Below are positions 58,929 through 64,000 of a DNA stretch of 64,000 nucleotides, in pieces. Numbering within the stretch: the stretch's first letter is position 1; the number at the start of each line of letters is the position of its first letter. A program made the position numbers and the translations under genes. The stretch covers positions 45,254-109,253 of the forward strand of contig CALIHR010000044.1 in the NCBI GenBank assembly GCA_938020505.1, in the 5' to 3' direction. The notes under the pieces are model-generated. The model did no database searches, had not been told where the DNA came from, and saw only the letters and a list, made by a program, of their open reading frames with translations. This DNA comes from an uncultured Actinobaculum sp. GTDB taxonomy: Bacteria > Actinomycetota > Actinomycetes > Actinomycetales > Actinomycetaceae.

Positions 58929-59999
58929 ATGAAGACAAGCAGATTCGAAGATGCAGGCTCGGAATTCGAAAGCTTGGCCGACGAAGCGAAGGTCGATTTG
59001 CCTCTTGAACAGACCTCCGCCTGGGAGGTCTTCGACTGGGCCGTGGGCGGGAGGCTTCCGTGGCGCAAGCTCGTGTGGCTGGTCGACGGCGAACCCAGGG
59101 CCTTCCTCACCGCCACGAAGATGCGGGGGCGAGGATTCACCTATCTTTGGGCGAAACACGGCCCTGTTTGGGCCGGTCGCACTCCCAGCGCGCGGGAGGA
59201 AGCGGCGTTTCGCTTCGACCTCGTCAGGGTGGTCCGCAGCCTCGAACCCGAGGTCGATTTCGTCCGGCTTCACGCGCACCATCGGGCCGACGGCCTTCGC
59301 GAGCTTCTCCAATCGGTCACCTATGACAGAACCGTCATCCTCGATCTGAGAAAGGACGCGGACGCCCTCCTCGCGTCGATGAAGAAGCGCGGGCGGCGCG
59401 ATGTGCGCAAAGCCATGCGCGACGAATCTCTCGTCGCCGCCGACGAAACCGAGAACGCGCACGCCGTTTTCGGCGAGCTGTACGAGCTGCTCGTCGAGAC
59501 GGGCGAACGCGATTCCTTTGGGATCCTGCCGCAGGAGACGTATGAGGCGATGCTCGTCGGGCTCGGGCCCGAGCACTGCCGCCTGTACACCGTTCGGCGC
59601 GAGGGACGGCCGCTGTGCTGGGGAATTGTCACGACCACCGCGTCCCAGGCCACCTACTACTATGCGGCGTCGAACGACGAGGGCCGCAAAGCCGGCGCCC
59701 CCGATCTGCTCGTCTTCGCTATGGCCCGCTTCCTGCGCGAGCGGGGAATCGAGAGTTTTGACCTCATGGGCATCGATTCGGAGCGCGCGCCGCAACTGGC
59801 GGGTGTGCGCGGATTCAAGACCAAGTTCAGCGAGGAGATCGCCGAAGTCCCCGGCGCATGGGACGTTCCGGTCTCGCCTTTGCGCTACGAGGCTCTGGTC
59901 AAGGCCCTTGCCGCCAAGCGCTGGGCGACGGCGAAGCTCGGCTCGGTGCGGCGGCGCTTGCGAGGAGACTCGGAAGGCCAAGATTCGCAAGGCGAGTAG
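58929..59999 (+). CDS. FemAB-family peptidyltransferase-like protein
   Basis: A 356-aa protein with the paired GNAT folds of Fem ligases, which add amino acids from aminoacyl-tRNA to the lipid II stem peptide. Segments: LEQTSAWEVFDWAVGG, WLVDGEPRAFLTATKM, FTYLWAKHGPVW, TVILDLRKDADALLASMKKRGRRDVRKAMRDE (in parts; the typical basic helix), and TYYYAASNDEGRKAGAPDLLVFAMARFL with FDLMGIDS. The added residue is unknown. No coiled-coil insert is present. ATG 58929 is 6 nt after TAGGCT. Part of its 3' end is repeated past the stop. Confidence 0.87.
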   Translation: MKTSRFEDAGSEFESLADEAKVDLPLEQTSAWEVFDWAVGGRLPWRKLVWLVDGEPRAFLTATKMRGRGFTYLWAKHGPVWAGRTPSAREEAAFRFDLVRVVRSLEPEVDFVRLHAHHRADGLRELLQSVTYDRTVILDLRKDADALLASMKKRGRRDVRKAMRDESLVAADETENAHAVFGELYELLVETGERDSFGILPQETYEAMLVGLGPEHCRLYTVRREGRPLCWGIVTTTASQATYYYAASNDEGRKAGAPDLLVFAMARFLRERGIESFDLMGIDSERAPQLAGVRGFKTKFSEEIAEVPGAWDVPVSPLRYEALVKALAAKRWATAKLGSVRRRLRGDSEGQDSQGE

Positions 60000-60010
60000 G
60001 CCAAGATTCG
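59976..60010 (+). repeat. Short direct repeat spanning the femAB-like stop codon
   Basis: ggccaagattcg at 59976-59987 and again at 59999-60010, 23 bp apart, on either side of the TAG stop (59997-59999). Confidence 0.65.
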
Positions 60011-60019
60011 AAAAGCCGC

Positions 60020-60057
60020 CGGGGCGAGGGCTCCACGTTCTGGAGAGCCTCGCCCCG
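60020..60057. terminator. Bidirectional hairpin between femAB-like gene and glgX
   Basis: Arms cggggcgagggct and agcctcgccccg pair with one bulge; inner bases ctcc/ggag extend the stem. It lies between two convergent genes, 20-75 bp from each stop. Confidence 0.7.
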
Positions 60058-60099
60058 TCTCCTGCGTCGTCTTATCTCCTTCCTCTTGGGGTTTGCGGT

Positions 60100-62910
60100 T
60101 TACCGGGCTTTGCCTTCGCCAGACGCGTCCTTTCCTTCGCCAGGCGCATTTTGGCTTTCGGCAGGCGCATCCTTGCCGCGAGCAGGCTCGTCTTTGTCGC
60201 CGTCAGCAGGCGTTTTCCTGTTTTCGCCAGGCGCATTTTGGCTTTCGGCAGGCGCGTCCTTGCCGCCGACGGCTCCGTCTTTGCCTTCGGCCCCATTCGG
60301 TTCGGCCGACTCGCCTGAGCCGCTAGGCGCGCCTGATTCGGCGGACACGTTTGGCGTGCCTGATTCGGCTGGACCGCTCGACACTGCGCCCTTAGCCGCG
60401 GCGCTTTCGCTTAGGCCTTTCTCCAAAGCTTCGTCTGAGCCTTCCTCCGAACCGTCCAGGGTTGCGTCTGAGCCTTCGCCTGAATCGAGCACACTGTCCG
60501 CATGGCCCTCGAGCGCGCTGTCTTCTTGCGCCTCCGCAGACGCCTCTGTGGCCTCGTCTTTTGAGCCTGGGACCGTGTCGCCTTCGGAGTCGACGACGTC
60601 GCCCTCAGAGTCCGCTGCAGCCCCGCCCTCAGAGGCGTCGCCGCCCTCAGAGCCGGAGGTTGCTTCGGTTCCGTCGAGGTCGCAGTCGCCCGGGCATTCG
60701 ACGTTTGCGAACCTCGGGTGGCTCTCGGGAGGAAACGCGAAATGCGGTTTGATGCATTGGGTGAGCTCCTCGTTGCGGGCTTTCAGACTCAGCGGCACTT
60801 CGCCGTCGACCCTGATGAACACGCGCATCGAGTGCTCTTCGACCTTGACGGAATCGCCCGGCTCGTAGCGGCGTTCGGCGTCGATGTGGTTGCCCGTGTC
60901 GAGGACGTCGGCCCATGCTCCGCCGTACAGATCGCTCGGAATGGTGAACGTCTGGTCGGCGACGTCGGCGTTGAACATCAGCAGAACGTCGTCGTCGTAG
61001 ATGTTCTCGCCGCGGTCGTCGGGCTCCCCGATGGCGGAGCCGTTGTAGTAGACCATGAGCGACCGGGCGTAAACGGTGGTCCAGTCAGACTCTTCCATGG
61101 TGGTCGCATCGGGCCGGAACCATTCAATCTCGCCGATCTCCGAGCGGCCGCCCTTCTCGGAGTCGCCCGCGAGGAAGCGACGCCTCCTGAAAACCGGATG
61201 CGCTTTGCGGAACTCGATGAGCTGGCGAGTGAACTCGAGCAATCCGATGGCCTCGAGGTCGAGGTCCCAATTGATCCAGGAGAGTTCGTTGTCCTGGCAG
61301 TAGACGTTGTTGTTGCCCTGCTGCGTGCGTCCGAGCTCGTCTCCGTGCGCGAGCATCGGCACGCCCTGGGACAGCAGGAGCGTCGTGAGGAAATTGCGGA
61401 TCTGGCGGTTGCGCAGCACTTTGACCGTCTTGTCGTCGGTCGGGCCCTCTGCGCCGCAGTTCCACGAGCGGTTGTAGGATTCGCCGTCGTTGCCGCCCTC
61501 CAGATTCGCGTCGTTGTGCTTTTCGTTGTAGGAAACGAGGTCGCGCATGGTGAAGCCGTCGTGGGCGATGACGAAGTTGATGGACGCCATCGGACGCCGC
61601 CCGCTTGACGCATACAAGTCGGACGATCCCGTCAGACGCCCGGCCAGCTCCGAGAGCATCGCGGGCTCGCCCCGCCAGAAGTCGCGGACGGTGTCGCGAT
61701 ACTTGCCGTTCCACTCCGTCCACAGGGGAGGGAAGCCGCCGACGTTGTAGCCGCCGTCGCCGATGTCCCAAGGTTCGGCGATGAGCTTGACCTGGGAGAT
61801 CAGCGGATCCTGCTGAATGATGTCGAAGAAGCTGGAGAGCTTGTCCACGGCGTGGAGCTCGCGCGCCAACGTCGAGGCGAGGTCGAAGCGGAACCCGTCG
61901 ACGTGCATGTCCGTGATCCAGTACCGCAGCGAATCCATGATGAGCTGCAAGGTGTTGGGGGAGCGCATGTTGAGCGAGTTGCCCGTTCCGGTGGTGTCGA
62001 AGTAGTGCTCCTGGGAGTCTTCGACGAGCCGGTAGTAGGAGGGGTTGTCGAGGCCGCGGAAAGCCAGAGTGGGGCCCATGTGGTTGCCCTCGGCCGTGTG
62101 GTTGTAGACGACGTCCATGATGACTTCGATGTCCGCCTCATGGAAGGCCTTGACCATGGCCTTGAACTCGTCGACTTGGCCGCCGAGCCAGTCGGTGGAA
62201 GCGTAGCCGTTGTGGGGGGCGAAGAAGCCGATGGTGTTGTATCCCCAATAGTTCGAGAGGCCCTTGGCTTGCAGCGCCGTGTCGTTGACGAACTGGTGGC
62301 AGGGCATGAGCTCGATGGCGGTGATGCCCAGGCTCTTGAGATAGTCGATGATGACGGGGTGCGAGATTCCCGCATAGGTTCCCCGGACCTCCTTCGGAAT
62401 GTCCGGGTGCGTCATGGTCATGCCGCGCACGTGCGCCTCGTAGATGATCGTGTCGTTGTAGCGGTGCTTTGGCGGGCGGTCATGCCCCCAGTCGAAGAAC
62501 GGGTTGATGACCACCGAGACCATCGTGTGGGGCGCGGAATCGAGTTCGCTTCGCTTGGAAGGGTCGTTGAAATCGTAGGAGAAGAGCGCCTGCTCGTTGG
62601 CGATCTTGCCTGTGATCGCCTTCGCGTAGGGGTCGAGAAGCAGTTTCGAGTAGTCGCAGCGCAGGCCCTTGGAGGGATCGTAGGGGCCTCTCACGCGGAA
62701 TCCGTAGCGCTGCCCGGGGCGCACTCCTGGCAGATAGCAATGCCACACGCCTGCGTCGACTTCTCGCAGCTCGATTTTGGTCTCGTCGGCGGCGTCGTCG
62801 ATGAGGCACAGGTCGATGCTCTCGGCAATGGAAGAAAAAACGGCAAAATTCGTCCCGGAGCCGTCGTACGTGGCTCCGAGTGGGTATGAACGTCCAGGCC
62901 ATATTTGCAT
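60100..62910 (-). CDS. glgX: Glycogen debranching enzyme GlgX with long disordered C-terminal tail
   Basis: GH13 debranching enzyme cleaving alpha-1,6 branches of glycogen. The 936-aa protein has an N-terminal CBM48 (MQIWPGRSYPLGATYDGSGTNFAVF), then the GH13 regions DVVYNHTAEG (I), VDGFRFDLA (II, nucleophile Asp), LIAEPWDIGDGGY (III, Glu) and INFVIAHDGFT (IV). Normal GlgX ends near residue 700-720; here residues about 748-936 form a Glu/Ser/Gly/Ala-rich tail with a perfect 12-residue repeat GKDAPAESQNAP (twice). ATG 62910 begins at the family start; longer in-frame extensions are rejected. No other glycogen genes are in the window. Confidence 0.93.
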   Translation of the reverse strand: MQIWPGRSYPLGATYDGSGTNFAVFSSIAESIDLCLIDDAADETKIELREVDAGVWHCYLPGVRPGQRYGFRVRGPYDPSKGLRCDYSKLLLDPYAKAITGKIANEQALFSYDFNDPSKRSELDSAPHTMVSVVINPFFDWGHDRPPKHRYNDTIIYEAHVRGMTMTHPDIPKEVRGTYAGISHPVIIDYLKSLGITAIELMPCHQFVNDTALQAKGLSNYWGYNTIGFFAPHNGYASTDWLGGQVDEFKAMVKAFHEADIEVIMDVVYNHTAEGNHMGPTLAFRGLDNPSYYRLVEDSQEHYFDTTGTGNSLNMRSPNTLQLIMDSLRYWITDMHVDGFRFDLASTLARELHAVDKLSSFFDIIQQDPLISQVKLIAEPWDIGDGGYNVGGFPPLWTEWNGKYRDTVRDFWRGEPAMLSELAGRLTGSSDLYASSGRRPMASINFVIAHDGFTMRDLVSYNEKHNDANLEGGNDGESYNRSWNCGAEGPTDDKTVKVLRNRQIRNFLTTLLLSQGVPMLAHGDELGRTQQGNNNVYCQDNELSWINWDLDLEAIGLLEFTRQLIEFRKAHPVFRRRRFLAGDSEKGGRSEIGEIEWFRPDATTMEESDWTTVYARSLMVYYNGSAIGEPDDRGENIYDDDVLLMFNADVADQTFTIPSDLYGGAWADVLDTGNHIDAERRYEPGDSVKVEEHSMRVFIRVDGEVPLSLKARNEELTQCIKPHFAFPPESHPRFANVECPGDCDLDGTEATSGSEGGDASEGGAAADSEGDVVDSEGDTVPGSKDEATEASAEAQEDSALEGHADSVLDSGEGSDATLDGSEEGSDEALEKGLSESAAAKGAVSSGPAESGTPNVSAESGAPSGSGESAEPNGAEGKDGAVGGKDAPAESQNAPGENRKTPADGDKDEPARGKDAPAESQNAPGEGKDASGEGKAR
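60136..60265 (-). repeat. Direct repeat within the glgX tail
   Basis: About 43 bp at 60136-60178 recur at 60223-60265 with one or two differences, encoding the duplicated GKDAPAESQNAPGE peptide. Confidence 0.85.
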
Positions 62911-62949
62911 ACGGCAATTCTCGCACTTCGCGGTGGGCCTTGTCCGCCG

Positions 62950-62974
62950 TTTCCTCGCGTGAGCCGCGAGGAAA
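62950..62974. promoter_or_regulatory. Hairpin/palindrome upstream of glgX
   Basis: tttcctcgcg and cgcgaggaaa form a perfect 10-bp stem with a 5-nt loop, 40 bp upstream of the glgX start. It could be a regulator-binding palindrome or a terminator; its position near the promoter favours an operator. Confidence 0.4.
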
Positions 62975-63008
62975 ATATAAGCGAACATAGGAAAATTGTG
63001 TACACAGG

Positions 63009-63048
63009 CAGGCATTGTCAAGGCTGGACAGGCATTGTCAGGGCTGGA
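63009..63048. repeat. 20-bp tandem duplication
   Basis: caggcattgtcaaggctgga at 63009-63028 and the same with one substitution at 63029-63048. Confidence 0.9.
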
Positions 63049-63147
63049 GAAGAGCGCGCAGCACGACGTGAAAGCCTTGCGGCGGCGAGTTGCGGCTGTG
63101 TGGCAGGGGGAAGAGTCTCGCTTCGTCGTCGGGGAAAAGAGCTAGTT

Positions 63148-63252
63148 GAGTGCCGCTGTCGGTGGATCGAGTGCCACTGCCGGTGAGTGGGCTGTAGCTG
63201 CTGGTGAGTCGGCTGTAGCTGCTGGTGAATCAAGCGGTTCTATCGGTGGATT
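63148..63252. repeat. 21-bp tandem array, 5 copies
   Basis: Units start at 63148, 63169, 63190, 63211 and 63232. Units 3 and 4 (ggctgtagctgctggtgagtc type) differ at one position; units 1, 2 and 5 are more divergent. Because 21 is a multiple of 3, both strands stay open across the array (plus: AVAAGES-type heptads). Confidence 0.85.
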
Positions 63253-63324
63253 CTCCGGTTTTATGAGGCTTTCTTATGTTTCAGCTGCTGAAAGGAGGGT
63301 TTACTCCCGAATCCTGCATTTACG

Positions 63325-63438
63325 GCATGAAAAGTACCTATGTCGATGAAAAGAACAGAAATTTGGAACTTATATAATAACCAGGTACTTTTTATGCTTG
63401 AAATTCGGCGGAGCTCTTCAACCAGGTACCTTTCATGC
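63325..63438. repeat. AT-rich island with three copies of a 15-bp motif
   Basis: gcatgaaaagtacct at 63325-63339 is present in inverted orientation at 63383-63397 (aggtactttttatgc) and 63424-63438 (aggtacctttcatgc). The two inverted copies share 19-bp flanks (accaggta...atgctt) and are spaced by 41 bp. The island is clearly lower in GC than the rest of the window. Confidence 0.75.
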
Positions 63439-63732
63439 TTTGACATTGACCAAATCAAACGCCGAGGCGCTTTTCATCCACGAAACTCAACCGAATCTGG
63501 GGCGCGAGGCACCGCTCATTCGCGTCGGTTTGCGGCTAAGCCAAGGCGAAGTTGCGGCCGACGCAAAACGAACAGGCGAGCCGCCAAACCGGAGCCGTCA
63601 AGTCGAACCGGGCATTTGGGCCGCCAAGCTAAAGCCGACAGGCCAACGGATTAAGCCAAGGCGCGCCGCAACTAAGCAAGAACGAACCGCGCTGCCAAAC
63701 CAAAACGGTCTCGCAACTGAAGCAAAAGAGGG

Positions 63733-63804
63733 TGGGCGATACTGGGTTCGAACCAGTGACCTCTTCGGTGTGAACGAAGCGCTCTACCACTGAGCTAATC
63801 GCCC
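63733..63804 (-). tRNA. tRNA-Val (anticodon CAC)
   Basis: Full cloverleaf on the minus strand, 72 nt: acceptor GGGCGAT/ATCGCCC, D-arm GCTC-AGTGGTA-GAGC, anticodon stem CTTCG/CGAAG with loop TTCACAC (anticodon CAC, codon GUG), T-arm ACTGG-TTCGAAC-CCAGT, discriminator A. CCA is not encoded. Confidence 0.95.
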
Positions 63805-63817
63805 TTCTGCGCACCTG

Positions 63818-63847
63818 AGATTAGCCTGAAAGCGCAGTTCGGCGCAA
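63818..63847 (-). promoter_or_regulatory. Predicted promoter of tRNA-Val
   Basis: On the minus strand TTGCGC (63842-63847) and TAATCT (63818-63823) with an 18-bp spacer, 13 nt upstream of the tRNA 5' end. Confidence 0.6.
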
Positions 63848-63882
63848 GAACGACCAGCGTGGCGTGGACCTCATCGTAAGGG

Positions 63883-63913
63883 TTGGACATCTCCTCTGGG
63901 ACCGGTCTATAGT
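63883..63913 (+). promoter_or_regulatory. Predicted promoter of tRNA-Gly
   Basis: TTGGAC (63883-63888) and TATAGT (63908-63913), 19-bp spacer, about 36 nt before the tRNA 5' end. Confidence 0.6.
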
Positions 63914-63949
63914 TAGTGAGCGCCGTTCGGGCGGAAGCCGGGCGGATGC

Positions 63950-64000
63950 GCGGATGTGGCTCAGTTGGTAGAGCATCACCTTGCCAAGGTGAGGGTCGCG
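63950..64000 (+). tRNA. tRNA-Gly (anticodon GCC), truncated by the window end
   Basis: First 51 nt of the tRNA: acceptor GCGGATG, D-arm GCTC-AGTTGGTA-GAGC, anticodon stem CACCT-like with loop TTGCCAA (anticodon GCC, codons GGC/GGU). The T-arm and 3' end lie outside the window. Confidence 0.92.

Larger units (their letters stand above)
62911..63732. other. 822-bp gene-poor, repeat-rich region between glgX and tRNA-Val
   Basis: No credible conserved gene. In order: a perfect 10-bp stem hairpin at 62950-62974; a TGTGTACACA palindrome at 62997-63006; a 20-bp tandem duplication (63009-63048); a 21-bp tandem array (63148-63252); an AT-rich island with a 15-bp motif in three copies (63325-63438); then a GC-rich A-biased stretch to the tRNA. 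Short open frames on both strands lack ribosome sites and recognisable features. A 16-codon frame starts at ATG 63327 but is too far from the AAAGGAGGG at 63289-63298. Confidence 0.6.

Noticed and set aside
63146..63349. 67-codon repetitive ORF (AVAAGES repeats) on the plus strand
   Set aside because: Explained by the 21-bp tandem array; the minus strand is equally open, and no ribosome site or conserved feature is present.
63340..63793. Overlapping ORFs of 104 and 131 codons next to tRNA-Val
   Set aside because: They overlap each other in different frames, one runs into the tRNA gene, and neither has a ribosome site or family features.
63325..63804. Integrated mobile element using tRNA-Val as attachment site
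   Set aside because: No integrase gene and no second copy of the tRNA 3' end in the window; only an AT-rich island with repeats is seen.

Overview
The window is chromosomal DNA of a high-GC Gram-positive bacterium, most likely a member of the Actinomycetaceae or a close relative. Evidence for an actinobacterium: the DUF4193 / DUF3710 / OB-fold / DUF3159 / TrkA-TrkA / APC permease / RNA methyltransferase / dxs / RNase D / DUF3000 run (the same neighbourhood as Mycobacterium tuberculosis Rv2680-Rv2699), the aroG / pknL / Rv2175c-like / polyprenyl synthetase neighbourhood, SepH, a WXG100-like gene pair, frequent GTG starts and frequent leaderless starts. The family-level assignment is inference; there is no rRNA gene to confirm it.

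Layout. 1-3.5 kb: 2-oxoglutarate (or pyruvate) dehydrogenase E2 and dihydrolipoamide dehydrogenase. 3.5-12.3 kb: PepA, PyrD, DUF3043, M20 dipeptidase, a glycerate-kinase-like protein, an ErpA-type Fe-S carrier, an FKBP lipoprotein. 12.3-20 kb: SodA, a degenerate receiver protein co-translated with TrpD, an exonuclease/GIY-YIG protein, PPi-dependent phosphofructokinase, class II DAHP synthase. 20-25.2 kb: PASTA Ser/Thr kinase, LysM lytic transglycosylase, the predicted kinase-substrate HTH protein, a polyprenyl synthetase. 25.4-28.5 kb: DUF4192 and a small WXG-like locus. 29-33.5 kb: glycine cleavage T-H-P. 33.6-46.5 kb: primary sigma factor with a large lysine-rich extension, an exonuclease, DUF7455, a type II topoisomerase pair (ParE/ParC-like) around a GNAT protein, DUF5998, a phosphatase-family protein, thymidine kinase, SepH. 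46.7-58.9 kb: the conserved cluster above, with a second pyridine-nucleotide disulfide oxidoreductase and Dxs. 58.9-63 kb: FemAB-like enzyme and GlgX with a long disordered tail. 63-64 kb: a repeat-rich, partly AT-rich gene-poor stretch, then tRNA-Val(CAC) and a truncated tRNA-Gly(GCC).

Almost everything is housekeeping. There is no prophage, no insertion sequence, no CRISPR array and no recognisable defence island. The most unusual features are at small scale: (1) many short tandem repeats with periods of 17-21 bp in intergenic DNA, several of which duplicate the last codons and stop codon of a gene; (2) low-complexity extensions on otherwise conserved enzymes (GlgX, sigma factor, ParE-like, glycerate-kinase-like); (3) a set of apparently leaderless genes in which a TANNNT box lies 6-8 nt before the start codon; (4) a KimA-like APC permease divergent from two TrkA-type RCK proteins through overlapping promoters; (5) an AT-rich island beside the tRNA genes with three copies of a 15-bp motif.
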